A stretch of 45,007 bases of DNA, taken from contig JAEUQR010000126.1 of NCBI GenBank assembly GCA_016789705.1, positions 1 through 45,007 of the forward strand, read 5' to 3'. Position numbers and translations under genes: made by a program. This document shows, piece after piece, positions 1-9,500 of the stretch. A model generated the notes under the pieces. That model saw only the letters and a list, made by a program, of their open reading frames with translations. It searched no databases and was not told the DNA's origin. The stretch's first letter is position 1, and each line of letters starts with the position of its first letter. Source of the DNA: Acidobacteriota bacterium (GTDB lineage: Bacteria; Acidobacteriota; Vicinamibacteria; Vicinamibacterales; UBA2999).

Positions 1-77
1 CGAATCGAGGCAACCCCGGAAGGTCATCCTTCGCAACCGGGATCCAAGACGGCTTCGGTCCAGGTTGGGCCGTGTGG

Positions 78-1346
78 CTACCGCGCGGCGCAGTCGCGCG
101 GCGGCGCCCCTGGATGCCTCCACTGGTCGACCTGGCAGCGCACGAACACCGGCCGCGTGCGGGCGAATTCGATCATGCGGTTCACTTCGTCGTCGAAGTC
201 ATTCACGCTGAACCAGCGACCGGGATCGGTGACGACTGAGGCGCGAATCTGATCGCGGCCTCGTACCAGCTCGCCTTCCATCCACGGCAGGCTCGCGCCT
301 TCGGCCAACGCCTCGGCCTCGTTCGCCGCCCGTTCGAGCGCGTCGAGGAAGACGGCGCGCAGCTCGGGCACGTCGAGCGCCCGGCGCAGCAACTCGTTGT
401 TGCCGAGGCCGTGTCCGATATCGCGCGTCGCGTTGTAGAAGGTCTGATCCTTGTCCCACGGGATGAACAGGGCCTGGCGGCTGTCTTCCGGGCGATAGAG
501 GTAGAAGTTCGCCATGCCCTTGTAGCCGACGAGGCCGTCGTAATCGGCGAGGAACGCTTCCACGCCCATGTACACCATGAGCTTGCGCAGGTCGACGAGG
601 GCGTCGACGTCTTCGAGATAGCGATCGACGGGACTTTGGTTCGCGGACCGCACCAGCTCTTCGACCGAGCCGTAGAGGTCGACCATCGAGTCGTTCTCGT
701 GCGTGCGCGCTTCAAAGCGCGTCTTGTAGGCCTCGAGCTCGGCCCCGAGGTAGCCGAAGTTCCACTCGTCGATCCACTTGTATTCGAAGAGCGTGCCCTT
801 GTCAGGCTCGTCGCTCTCGGGCTTCTTGAACACGCGCCGCACGAAGTCTTCGCCGAGTTCCTCGGTGATGGCATAGACGCCGACGAACTCGTTGTTGACG
901 TAGAGCCTGGTGTGCGACTCGCGCGGCACGGGCAGGCCCAACCTGGCAAAGAGCTTCATCGAGACGCGCTCGCGCATGAGCGACTGGTCGCGATAGACGT
1001 TGTCGAGCAGCAGCGAGCGCATGCCGAGGAAACGCTGCCCGCTGGCGTAGCGGTTCATGTCGACGCGCAGGCCGGGCTTGAACTCGTTGCGGGTGCCGAG
1101 ACCGCGCGAACGAATGCCGATGTTGCGCACTTTGACGTCGCGCCACTCGAGATCGGCGGGGTAGTAGGTGTTGCTGCTGAAATCCGCCTTCAGCCGCGCC
1201 CAGTCGTTGGAATTGAGGAGCAGCCGAATCTCATGCAGCTGCGAGTCGTCGAAGAGCTCGTCGGTGCTCTGCGCCAGGGCCGGGAGCGCCCATGCCGCAA
1301 GCAGCGCCAGCGGCAGCACGAGACGGCATGCGAACTGATACATCAC
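78..1346 (-). CDS. Secreted CotH-like protein
   Basis: The 422-residue product starts with a hydrophobic signal segment (about residues 8-25, ending ALPALAQ) and so is probably exported. The body resembles the CotH family, atypical protein kinases first known from spore-coat assembly and also found in many non-spore-formers. Supporting features are an early ELFDDSQLHEIRL strand typical of the family's N-terminus, a basic G-I-R-S-R-G segment near 78, a YVNNEFVGVYAITEEL segment near 150 corresponding to the family's G-x-Y-x-L/I-x-E motif, and IPWDKDQTF near 300, a likely metal-binding Asp region. GTG (1346) and ATG (1343) are both possible starts; a GGAGG lies 8 bases before the GTG. Substrate unknown. 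Gene is complete; no operon partner within 90 bases. Kinase activity in this organism is inference only. Confidence 0.72.
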   Translation of the reverse strand: MMYQFACRLVLPLALLAAWALPALAQSTDELFDDSQLHEIRLLLNSNDWARLKADFSSNTYYPADLEWRDVKVRNIGIRSRGLGTRNEFKPGLRVDMNRYASGQRFLGMRSLLLDNVYRDQSLMRERVSMKLFARLGLPVPRESHTRLYVNNEFVGVYAITEELGEDFVRRVFKKPESDEPDKGTLFEYKWIDEWNFGYLGAELEAYKTRFEARTHENDSMVDLYGSVEELVRSANQSPVDRYLEDVDALVDLRKLMVYMGVEAFLADYDGLVGYKGMANFYLYRPEDSRQALFIPWDKDQTFYNATRDIGHGLGNNELLRRALDVPELRAVFLDALERAANEAEALAEGASLPWMEGELVRGRDQIRASVVTDPGRWFSVNDFDDEVNRMIEFARTRPVFVRCQVDQWRHPGAPPRDCAAR

Positions 1347-1437
1347 GGCGCCATCCTCCGGGGACCCCAGGAAACAGGGGGGCTTCCACTGAGACAGCGC
1401 CCAATGACCGACATCGCCCCCGCGCGAGGCAGGCGTG

Positions 1438-2391
1438 TCAGTGGCAGGCGTCGGCGCCGCGGTCGAGCACGGCGCCGTTCACGTCGAGGAACTCCCACTC
1501 ATAGAGTGTCGGCCGCAGCGTCATGCGCAGTACCCCCCAGGTCTGCAGGAATACCTCGGAATTCGCAGTCTTTCTCGACATTGGATACAGCGGCGCGCCG
1601 CCGGTGCCGACGGTGAACTGGCGCAGGCCGCGCGCTGGGTCGTAGACGCGGTCGGCGTTCTGGGGGGCGATGCGTTCGTAGTTATGGTCGTGGCCGTTCA
1701 GCATCACGTCGACGCCGTTCTCACCGAGCAACTGCCAGACATCGCGCAGGTACGGCGTCTGGCCGTGCGCACCCGAGCCATCGAAGGGATGGTGCACCGT
1801 GGCCATCGTGCAGAAGGTGCGCTGCTGCAACTGCTCGCGCACCCACTGATACTGCACGGAGCCGCGGGCGATGGGCACCGAGGAATTGAGCACCAGCACC
1901 TGCCAGCTGCCGGCGCGGAAGGCGTAGTAGCCGGTGCGGTCTGGTCCGGCGGAGCGGCCGAAGTAGTTGAAGTAGCCGTCAGCGCCCGCCACGTCGTACT
2001 CATGATTGCCAGGACCGGGACGGAAGCGCGACATGAAGCGGCCGTAGTCCGGGTCGAAGCAGCGGCGGAAATCGGTGGCCGTGCCGTTGGGGTATGCGAG
2101 GTCGCCCAGTAGCAGGATCTCGTCGCTGAAGCGCGCCAGCAGGGCCGCGGTCTGGGCCATGCCCGGCGAGCCACACCAGCCGATGTCGCCGACGGCCGAC
2201 ACCGTCGCCGCGCCAGACCCCGGCGGTGGCAACGTGGCCCCGGAGCGATCGCTGACTTCGGTGGCTGGAGTGCCGCCATCAACGGCAGTCGTCGGTTGAG
2301 TGGGCGAGGCAGGCGACGAGCCGCCGCACGCGGCGGTCACCGCAGTGCCCACCACCAGTAACCATGCCGGAATGCGAGATCGACAGCTCAC
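1438..2391 (-). CDS. Metallophosphoesterase lipoprotein
   Basis: A 317-residue calcineurin-like phosphoesterase. The N-terminus is a lipoprotein signal with lipobox T-A-A-C, lipidated Cys at 22, followed by a Ser/Pro/Thr-rich linker to about residue 60, so the enzyme is probably anchored outside the inner membrane. The dinuclear-metal motifs appear in order: VGDIGW (68-72, replacing the usual D-x-H by D-I-G), GDLAY (96-100), GNHE (128-131), VHHPF (about 200) and NGHDHNYER (about 230). The GDxxY and GHxHxYER forms are those of purple-acid-phosphatase-like enzymes. Substrate is not predictable. The start is GTG at 2391; no ATG lies in the signal region. A -10-like TATACT lies 43-48 bases upstream. 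Confidence 0.85.
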   Translation of the reverse strand: MSCRSRIPAWLLVVGTAVTAACGGSSPASPTQPTTAVDGGTPATEVSDRSGATLPPPGSGAATVSAVGDIGWCGSPGMAQTAALLARFSDEILLLGDLAYPNGTATDFRRCFDPDYGRFMSRFRPGPGNHEYDVAGADGYFNYFGRSAGPDRTGYYAFRAGSWQVLVLNSSVPIARGSVQYQWVREQLQQRTFCTMATVHHPFDGSGAHGQTPYLRDVWQLLGENGVDVMLNGHDHNYERIAPQNADRVYDPARGLRQFTVGTGGAPLYPMSRKTANSEVFLQTWGVLRMTLRPTLYEWEFLDVNGAVLDRGADACH

Positions 2392-2433
2392 GACGAGAGG
2401 GGCCCCACGGCGCCGTGCCGGTTGAGTGCCCCA

Positions 2434-2439
2434 AGTATA
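2434..2439 (-). promoter_or_regulatory. -10-like element upstream of the phosphoesterase
   Basis: TATACT is read on the minus strand in the 96-base gap between the porin stop and the phosphoesterase start. No good -35 hexamer is seen 16-18 bases upstream, so this is only a candidate promoter. Confidence 0.3.
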
Positions 2440-2487
2440 GTCCCAGGTATTCTGGGCATTTTCGAGCAGTGGGGACCAGGGAGCGCG

Positions 2488-3834
2488 CTACAGCGCGAAC
2501 TGGACGCGGCCGACGTAGCTCCAGTAGGTGCGCCGGCCGGCGATTGGCGCCCGCGCGACGTCACCGAACGACTCGTGAATGGCGTTGCCCTGCAGCTTGA
2601 ACCAGCGGTTCAGATACCAGGTGAGACCGATGGTGATGACGTCGTCGCCGTTGGCGAGCAGATTCGCCGCGCGCGGGTTGGCAAAGGCCGGTTCACCGGC
2701 GGCCGAGGCACTGCCAAGAGCCAGTCGCTCGGCACGCAGCGCTACTTCGATCGCGCCAACTCCGCCCCGCAGGAACGGTCGCCGCGGCGCGATGGTGCCG
2801 TCTTTCGCTTCGCCGGTCAGAAGCCAGGTGCCCGCCACGTACCAGGCGCGCGCCACGGCGTCTGGCAGGTCGACATTGCCGAGCCCCTGTCCTTGCCGCT
2901 CGTCTGACACGCGCATCCACTCGGCCTTCAGGCTGACCGGGCCGGCCAGCAGCGCCACATCGACGCCTGTGCGCACGCGGTCGCCGTTGAGGTACACCGG
3001 CGCGAAGAAGCGATGCCGATAGACGGACCGCCCGACCAGACCGTTGAGCCCCTCGGGCACTGACGACCATGTGGCGTTGACGCCGAACTCCAGATTGCGC
3101 AGCCCCCGCGGCAGACGATCTACGGCGTCGAACGGCTGCACGGTGACCCGGCCGGCGGCCGTGCGCCCGGGGTTGGTCGCGCCCTTGTCGTCGTCGACGG
3201 AGGCACGCGTCGTGTCGACCGCGTCGTTGCTGTCGAACATCCCGACCGCGAAGGTGACGATGCGCCCTCTGGCCCGCCCGTGCAACATCACGCCGATGTC
3301 GCGGCCAGGGGCGATGGTGTTGCCGCCAAGCGACCGGTTCACGAAGTCGTGCGACGTCGATCCGGTGAGGCCATCGAGACTGAAGGGCACGCGGAAGTGA
3401 CCGGCCTTGACGGCGAGCCAGTCGGCGGCCTTCAGGTCGATGTAGACGTCGCGCCACGGATCGGTCTCGTCGCCGAACTCGCGCTCCACCTCGAAGTCGA
3501 CGTGCCCGAACAGCTCGCCTTTCACGCCAAAGCGGCGGCGCCGCCAGAGGAAGTCTTCGTTGCCCGCGTCAACGACCGGGTCGAAGCGGCTCAGATCGCC
3601 CTGAACCTTGACCACGGGTTCGATCGACCAGCCGGTGCCGACGCGCAGGCGAGGCGGGAAGATCCGGCCATCGACCTGACGCCGAGCCGGTGCGCCGACG
3701 AGGCGTGGGGCGGGCGGCACCGCGCCCGTCGTGCCCGTCGGCGCCTGCCCGGCCGGTGCCGCCGGTCGTGTCTGCGCGCCGGCCGCCGCGGTTGTCTGCG
3801 CCGCCAGGAGCAGCGCCACCAGCCGGCGTCGCAT
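2488..3834 (-). CDS. OprO/OprP-type phosphate-selective porin
   Basis: A 448-residue outer-membrane beta-barrel protein. An N-terminal signal (MRRRLVALLLAAQTTAAAGAQ) is followed by a Pro/Ala-rich spacer and then the OprO_P pattern: FPPRLRVGTGWSIEPV, RRRRFGVKGELFGHVDFEVERE, VYIDLKAADWLAVKAGHFRVPFSLDGLTG and later alternating amphipathic strands, ending in an aromatic-containing strand (GRVQFAL). The family forms trimeric anion channels; phosphate specificity cannot be read from the sequence. The frame is open for 60 more codons upstream, but that extension lies inside the preceding gene and lacks a signal peptide, so the ATG at 3834 was chosen. That ATG shares one base with the upstream stop (TAATG), which implies translational coupling to the membrane protein gene. 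Confidence 0.8.
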   Translation of the reverse strand: MRRRLVALLLAAQTTAAAGAQTRPAAPAGQAPTGTTGAVPPAPRLVGAPARRQVDGRIFPPRLRVGTGWSIEPVVKVQGDLSRFDPVVDAGNEDFLWRRRRFGVKGELFGHVDFEVEREFGDETDPWRDVYIDLKAADWLAVKAGHFRVPFSLDGLTGSTSHDFVNRSLGGNTIAPGRDIGVMLHGRARGRIVTFAVGMFDSNDAVDTTRASVDDDKGATNPGRTAAGRVTVQPFDAVDRLPRGLRNLEFGVNATWSSVPEGLNGLVGRSVYRHRFFAPVYLNGDRVRTGVDVALLAGPVSLKAEWMRVSDERQGQGLGNVDLPDAVARAWYVAGTWLLTGEAKDGTIAPRRPFLRGGVGAIEVALRAERLALGSASAAGEPAFANPRAANLLANGDDVITIGLTWYLNRWFKLQGNAIHESFGDVARAPIAGRRTYWSYVGRVQFAL

Positions 3835-4523
3835 TATGACGACAGCCCCCGCCAGGCCAGAACGGTCACCAGGACGGCCGTGAGGGCTGTGAGGGCGACG
3901 AGACCGCGATACACCCGCTCGAGAGCGCGGTACTTCTCGAGATTGATCCGCGCCAGCGCGTGGGCCTGGTAGGCCACCTCGCGTGACAGCTGCCCGACCT
4001 GCGCGTCCTGCCACAATTCGTACAGGGCCTCGGGCGCCTCAACGGCGACATGGGCCATTGAACGCAGGCGGCGCGAGTTGGCGACGGGACTCGAGCCGTC
4101 CGCGGAGCTGAAGAATTTGGCGCCGCGCGGACGCAGCGCCTCGATGGCCTGACTGAAGAAGAACAGCGACAGGAACGCATAGAGCGCCGCGTAGGCGGCC
4201 AGACCGCGGCCCAGATCGGCACTGACGGGCCCGAACACGTCCGAACGGGCAACCAGCAGGAAGTTCACTGCATTCAGAAGGCCCATGATGATGAGCGCGA
4301 ACCTGGTCTTTTTGTCGGCGTTGTCGAGCACCTCGCGGTAGTCGTCGACGACGTCGATGAGGCCGCGGTAGCGTTCCCAGGCGTCGAGCTGCCGGCTGTC
4401 GAGCGCGCGCTCCAGGCGGCGAAGGCGCTTGGCCTCGGCCTCGGCGGCGAGCAGTGGCGTGATCGTGTCCGCTTCGGACTGCAGGTTCGATGTGCTCACA
4501 AGTTGGCGCCCGTGACGGCTCAT
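3834..4523 (-). CDS. Orphan PycTM (Pycsar effector)-like membrane protein
   Basis: A 229-residue protein from ATG 4523 (a TTG two codons earlier and a GTG eight codons later are alternatives). Charged helical N-terminus (25-68), then the segment NADKKTRFALIIMGLLNAV (68-86) leading into TM1 (about 75-92), TM2 (108-126) ending in ALRPR, a soluble stretch, then a helix QLSREVAYQAHALARINLEKY (178-198) leading into TM3 (207-223). The arrangement of an AD-K-rich entry to the first helix, PR after the second, and a long amphipathic helix with K-Y before the last matches the PycTM domain of Pycsar antiphage effectors and related SLATT-like proteins. In Pycsar the effector responds to cCMP/cUMP and damages the membrane, but no nucleotide cyclase gene is adjacent. 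The neighbour is a porin, coupled by TAATG. A general membrane-protein role is the main alternative. Confidence 0.5.
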   Translation of the reverse strand: MSRHGRQLVSTSNLQSEADTITPLLAAEAEAKRLRRLERALDSRQLDAWERYRGLIDVVDDYREVLDNADKKTRFALIIMGLLNAVNFLLVARSDVFGPVSADLGRGLAAYAALYAFLSLFFFSQAIEALRPRGAKFFSSADGSSPVANSRRLRSMAHVAVEAPEALYELWQDAQVGQLSREVAYQAHALARINLEKYRALERVYRGLVALTALTAVLVTVLAWRGLSS

Positions 4524-4636
4524 GCGCAATGACGCAGTTCCGTCGCTCCCGTGTGTTCCCTCGTCGTGCTGGCGCAGCCCCGCCCGCCGGCTCCGGCAGC
4601 CCCAGCCCGCACCCCTCGGACACGCGCGTCTACGGG

Positions 4637-4740
4637 ATGTTTCGGCAAAAGGTCCGGGCGAGCGTAGTGGTTCACGGCATCGAGCGCCCCTGGGGCCTGC
4701 TGCCGATGCCCGACGGCAGCTTCCTCGTGAGCGTCAGGTC
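4637..4740 (+). pseudogene. Remnant of PQQ-dependent sugar dehydrogenase N-terminus
   Basis: In one frame this reads FRQKVRASVVVHGIERPWGL followed by LPMPDGSFLVS. It resembles the first blade of aldose/sorbosone dehydrogenases, usually written as v-x-G-L-x-x-P-W-G-L-x-x-x-P-D-G-x-x-L-V. Homology stops after about 35 codons, at the point where a minus-strand fragment begins. The open frame continues without resemblance to anything. It is a short relic of a gene unlike the intact dehydrogenase at 6525, whose equivalent segment differs (SLPVAFTTLPDGRVLIAEKAG). Confidence 0.5.
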
Positions 4741-4959
4741 CGCCGGGCGATCGCCGACGCTCCGATGCCGCTCGCCGGCAGCGGGCGCGGCGATCCGCTC
4801 CCCGGTGCTCCGAGCGCGAAGTTTCCGGTATTCCCCACGCTGTCGGTCCACGTGCCGCTGCCGGTGACGGGATTCACAACGGCTGCCACGTGCACGGCCT
4901 TCCCACTGGGCGCGGTCACGATCGTGAAGTTGAGGTTCACATGGCCCGGAATCTTCGGG
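4734..4959 (-). pseudogene. Remnant of an unidentified minus-strand gene
   Basis: The minus strand encodes HVNLNFTIVTAPSGKAVHVA then AVVNPVTGSGTWTDSVGNTG, a plausible extracellular beta-rich segment with natural residue composition, ending at a stop at 4734. Upstream in the same frame the translation becomes Arg/Pro-rich and runs antisense to the permease gene, so the 5' part is missing. The plus-strand dehydrogenase fragment ends at about the same point, suggesting a recombination or deletion junction near 4740-4800. Family not identified. Confidence 0.4.
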
Positions 4960-5061
4960 TGAAGAGAGGCGGTCTGCGCTGTTCGCCGGCAAAGCACAAG
5001 CGTCACGGAGCCCGCGGTATCCCTTGCGCCACTCCGGCCATTCCTCCAATGATGGCCGCGC

Positions 5062-6447
5062 ATGATTGGCGTCCTCGGCATCCTGCTCTCCCTCGGTCTC
5101 CTGATGTACCTGGCGTACCGGGGGTTCAACGTGTTGCTCGTGGCGCCGGTGCTGGCGCTGCTCGCGGCGGCCATCGGCGGCGAAACACGGCTGCTCGCCG
5201 TGCTCAGCCAGATCTACATGAAGAGCCTCGGCGGCTTCGTCAGCGGCTACTTCGCGCTCTTCATGCTGGGCGCGATCCTGGGCCGGCTGATGGCGGATTC
5301 CGGCTCCGCGTCGGCGATTGCGTCGTGGATCGTCGGGCGCCTGGGCCCACGGCAATCCGTGCTCGCCATCGTGCTCGCGTGCGCGGTGCTCACCTACGGC
5401 GGCGTCTCGGTGCTGGTCGTGATTTTCGCGGTGTACCCGGTGGCGGTCGCCATCTTGCGGAACTCCAACACACCGAAACGCTTCATTCCCGCGGCCGTGC
5501 TGCTGGGCGGCGCCACCTTCACGCTCAGCGGCATTCCGGGCACGCCCTCCATTCAGAACGCGATGCCGATCGCGTTCTTCGGCACTGACACGTTCGCCGC
5601 GCCGGGCGTGGGCAGCATCGGCGGCCTCGTGATGCTCGTCTTCGGCGCCTGGTGGCTGCAATCGCGGGCGCAGCAGGCGCGGACACGTGGGGAAGGCTAC
5701 GGGAACCATCCGCTCGACGCGCAGGACGCCGCGCCGGCCGTGAATGAGCCACCGCTGCTCGTGGCCGTGCTGCCGCTCGTCGTCGTGCTCGTGATGAACG
5801 TGGCGATGACGTGGTGGGTCATCCCCGCGATGGACCTCGCGTATCTGAAGGAGCCGAAGTTCGGCAGTGTGGGCGTGAACGACGTCCGCGGGTTGTGGGC
5901 GCTCGTCTCTGCCCTCGCGCTCGCGACCCTCACGGCCATGCTGCTGCACTGGCGGCGCTGGCAGGATCTGAAGGGCTCGCTCAACCAGGGCACGTTCAGC
6001 TCGATGCTGCCGATCTTCAACACCGCGTCTGAAATCGCCTACGGCGCCGTGATTGCGGCGCTCTCGGGGTTCGCCGTGGTGCAGGCGGCGCTCGCCGGCG
6101 TGAGCTCGAACATCCTGGTGAACGAAGCCATTGCCGTGAACATCATGGCCGGCATCACCGGCTCCGCCGCCGGAGGACTGGGTCTGGCCCTCGGCATGCT
6201 CGGCAAGACCTACGCCGCAGCCGCCGCCGCGGCCGGCATCAGCCCGGAGCTGCTGCACCGCGTGGCGGCGATTGCCTGCGGCGGACTCGACTCGCTGCCG
6301 CACAACGGCGCTGTCATCACGATGCTCGGCATCTGCCGGCTGACCCACCGCGAGGCCTACTACGACATGTTCATGGTGTCGGTCGTGGGCCCGCTGCTGG
6401 CGCTCGTGGTGGTGCTCTTCGTGGGCACGACGTTCGGCGCGTTCTGA
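5062..6447 (+). CDS. GntP-family permease
   Basis: A 461-residue inner-membrane protein with 12 or more hydrophobic segments. It resembles the gluconate:H+ symporter (GntP) family: the start MIGVLGILLSLGLLMYLAYR, the segment GGFVSGYFALFMLGAILGRLM (residues 53-73), YGGVSVLVVIFAVYP, the conserved TFTLSGIPGTPSIQNAMP (about 150-170), and a C-terminal repeat SAAGGLGLALGMLGKTY with GGLDSLPHNGAVI. Such proteins import gluconate or related hydroxy acids by proton symport; the substrate here is unknown. The downstream sugar dehydrogenase could make aldonic acids, but the two are 77 bases apart and the link is only inference. No clear Shine-Dalgarno sequence precedes the ATG. Confidence 0.85.
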   Translation: MIGVLGILLSLGLLMYLAYRGFNVLLVAPVLALLAAAIGGETRLLAVLSQIYMKSLGGFVSGYFALFMLGAILGRLMADSGSASAIASWIVGRLGPRQSVLAIVLACAVLTYGGVSVLVVIFAVYPVAVAILRNSNTPKRFIPAAVLLGGATFTLSGIPGTPSIQNAMPIAFFGTDTFAAPGVGSIGGLVMLVFGAWWLQSRAQQARTRGEGYGNHPLDAQDAAPAVNEPPLLVAVLPLVVVLVMNVAMTWWVIPAMDLAYLKEPKFGSVGVNDVRGLWALVSALALATLTAMLLHWRRWQDLKGSLNQGTFSSMLPIFNTASEIAYGAVIAALSGFAVVQAALAGVSSNILVNEAIAVNIMAGITGSAAGGLGLALGMLGKTYAAAAAAAGISPELLHRVAAIACGGLDSLPHNGAVITMLGICRLTHREAYYDMFMVSVVGPLLALVVVLFVGTTFGAF

Positions 6448-6524
6448 CGGCGGCAGCGGACGCGCCGCCCCGCCTGACCCGATCGCCACGGAAAATCCGC
6501 TGGCTGGTAACGTAGAGGTCCTCT

Positions 6525-9500
6525 GTGAAGTCCGCGCTCGCTGCTCTCGTTGTTCTGGCCGTGCTCGCCGGCCCACGCGCTGCCGCGGCGCACGGCGTGC
6601 TCCAGGGCTTCGTCGATGAATCCGTGATGGGCGGTCTGTCGCTGCCCGTCGCCTTCACGACGCTCCCCGACGGCCGCGTGCTCATCGCCGAGAAGGCCGG
6701 TGTCGTGCGCGTCGTCTCCGGCGGACGTCTGCTGCCGGATGCCTTCATCGATCTGCGCGACCACGTGAACGACTACTGGGATCGCGGCTTGCTCGGGTTG
6801 GCGGCCGACCCGGCGTTCGCGCAGAACGGTTTCGTCTACCTGTTCTACGTGCACGAAGACGATCCCTTCACGTATTCCGGACCGAAGATCTCGCGCGTGG
6901 TGCGCGTCACGGCCGTGGGCGACGACGCCGACCCGGCCACCGAGGTCGTGATCCTGGGCGGCATTCCGGCGGACTCGCCGTCGCACAACGGCGGCGCCAT
7001 GCGGTTCGGGCCCGATGGCGCGTTGTGGATCACGACCGGCGATGCGTCGTCGTTCAACGCGGTGGACACGCGCGCGCTGCGCACGCTGCAGCTCGACTCG
7101 CTGGCGGGGAAGCTCCTGCGCGTGGGCACGGACGGCCGCGGCCTGCCCGACAACCCGTTCTGGACGGGCGATGCGGACGCGGTGCGCTCAAAGGTCTACG
7201 CCTACGGCTTCAGGAACCCCTTCCGGCTCACGTTCCGTCCGGGCACCGGGCGTCCCTACATCGCGGATGTCGGCGCCAACGACTGGGAAGAAGTGAACGC
7301 GGTCGTGCGCGGCGGCAACCACGGCTGGCCGTGTGTGGAAGGGCCGCTGCCGCAGGCGGGGTATCAGGCGCTCGCCGAATGTCAGGCGCTCTACGCGCAG
7401 GGTGCGGCCGCGGTGTCACCGCCACTCGTGACGTATCCGCACGTGGCGGGCACGGCCTCGGTCACGGGCGGCGCCTTCTACACCGGCACCACCTTCCCCG
7501 ATCTCTACCGCGGCGCCTATTTCTTCGGCGACTTCTCGCGCGGCACGCTGCACTACGTCTCGATCGACGGCGCGGACGCCGCAGCCGGCGCCATCAAAGG
7601 CTTCGGCACCGGCATCGAGGGCGTGGTGGACGTGCAGGCAGACGCCGTCGGTCTGCTCTACCTGTCGGTCACCGCTGGAGAACTGCGGCGCGTGCGCTAC
7701 GTGCCCGAGACGGGCCCACAACAGACGCTGTATCTCTCGGACGCCACGTCGATGGTGACATCGGCCACGAACGGCAGCGGCCCGATCGAGCTCGACCGCA
7801 GCCACGGCGGCCCCGCCGCGGGCGACGGCGGCCTGCTCACGCTGGGCGGCGAGTCGTACGTCAAGGGTCTCGGCGTGCTGGCCCCGTCCGACATCCGCGT
7901 GGCGCTCGGCGGCGTGTGCACGTCGTTCACGGCCGCGGTGGGCGTGGACGATGCCACCGGTGGCGCCGGCACCGTCACGTTCGAAGTGTGGCTCGACGGC
8001 GTGCGCGTCGTGGCGTCCGGCGTCGTGCGCGGTGGCAGTGCGCCGCTCTCGGGCACACTCGACGTCACCGGGCGGCAGGAACTGCGGCTCGTCGTGACGG
8101 ACGGCGGGGATGGCTCCGCGGGTGATCACGCGGACTGGGCGGAGGCGCGGCTCGAGTGCACGAGGCCCGGCGGCGACACGGTGCCCCCCGTTGTCGTCAC
8201 CACGGGCCCGGTCGCCGGGGCGTCGGACGTGGATGTCGCCGGCGCGGTAATGGCCGACTTCTCCGAGGACCTGCGGGTCTCGTCCGTCACGCCGGCCGCG
8301 ATCGCGGTCGAGCAAGTGAGCACGTCGGCGGCCGTGACCGGCACCGTCACCTACGATGTGGCCATGAGGCGCGTGCGGTTCCAGCCGCTCGCGCCCCTGG
8401 CGCCCGGCACGTCGTATCGAGCCACGATGGCCGCGGGAGCCGTGGCCGACGTCGCCGGGAACCCACTGGCCGCGCCGGCGGTCTGGACGTTCACGACCGC
8501 GGCGCTCGTCACGAATCAGGCGCCGCAGCCCGTGATGCTCGCCCCGGTGGCCGGCACCACGTTCGCGGTGGGTGACGTCGTCGCGTTCGCCGGCAGCGCC
8601 ACCGACGCGGAAGACGGGGCACTCGCCCCGGCAGCGCTGCACTGGTTCGTGAGCGTGCGCCACTGCCCCGGCGGCGTGTGCCACACACATCCGCTGACGG
8701 CGGCAACCGGCGCGGGCGGCTCCTTCGTGGCCCCCGAGCACGGGGCCGACAGCTACCTGGTCCTCACCCTCACCGCCACCGACAGCGGCGGACGCACGGC
8801 GGCAGTCTCGCGCGACATCCGGCCGCGGCTGGTCGCGGTCACGCTGCGCACCGAGCCGCCCGGGCTGCCGGTGGTCTTCGGCGAATCGCGCGCGCTGTCG
8901 CCGGCCACGTTCCCGGCCGTCGTCGGCAGCCACATGACGGTGGCCACCCTGTCGCCACAGCATTCGCTCACCTTCACGGGCTGGGCGAGCGGACGCGCGC
9001 AGCAGCACGCGCTCACGATCGGCGCGGCCGATCACGTGGACACGGCGCGTTTCGTGCCGCCCGCCGGCGTGAGCTACGTGAGCGATCTCCTGTGGACGTC
9101 GGCCGTGAACGGCGCGGGTCCGGTGGAGCGCGATCGCGGTCACGGCGAGCAGGCGGCCGGGGATGGTCCGCCGCTCACGCTCGGCGGCGTCACCTATGCG
9201 AAGGGCCTGGGCGTGCTGGCCGATGCCGACGTGCGCGTCGCACTGGGCGGTGCGTGTTCGGCGTTCGCCGCCACACTCGGCCTCGACGACGACGTGCAGG
9301 GTGGCGGCTCCGCCCTGGCCGGTGTGTTCGTGGACGGGCGTCTCGCGTGGGTCAGTCCGCTCCTCACCGGCGTCTCCGCGCCCGTCGCGGTGGCGGTCGA
9401 TCTGACGGGCGTCAGCGAACTGCGACTCGTGACCGTGAATGCCGGGGATGGCAGCGTCAACGACGAAGTGGATTGGGCCGACGCGCGGGTGACCTGCGCC

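Larger units (their letters stand above)
4524..5061. other. Gene-free stretch with decayed sequences
   Basis: This 538-base interval between divergent genes has no intact gene. It holds a 5' fragment of a quinoprotein dehydrogenase on the plus strand and a fragment of an unrelated protein on the minus strand, listed separately. The rest (about 4524-4636 and 4960-5061) shows no recognisable coding or RNA signal. Confidence 0.6.

Noticed and set aside
3835..4014. N-terminal extension of the porin by 60 codons
   Set aside because: It lies within the upstream membrane-protein gene and would remove the signal peptide from the N-terminus.
4672..6576. A 634-codon open frame on the minus strand
   Set aside because: It is Arg/His/Glu/Ala-rich antisense of the GntP permease, with no motif; expected in GC-rich DNA.
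7416..9143. A 575-codon open frame on the minus strand
   Set aside because: Antisense shadow of the modular dehydrogenase, whose domains are clear.
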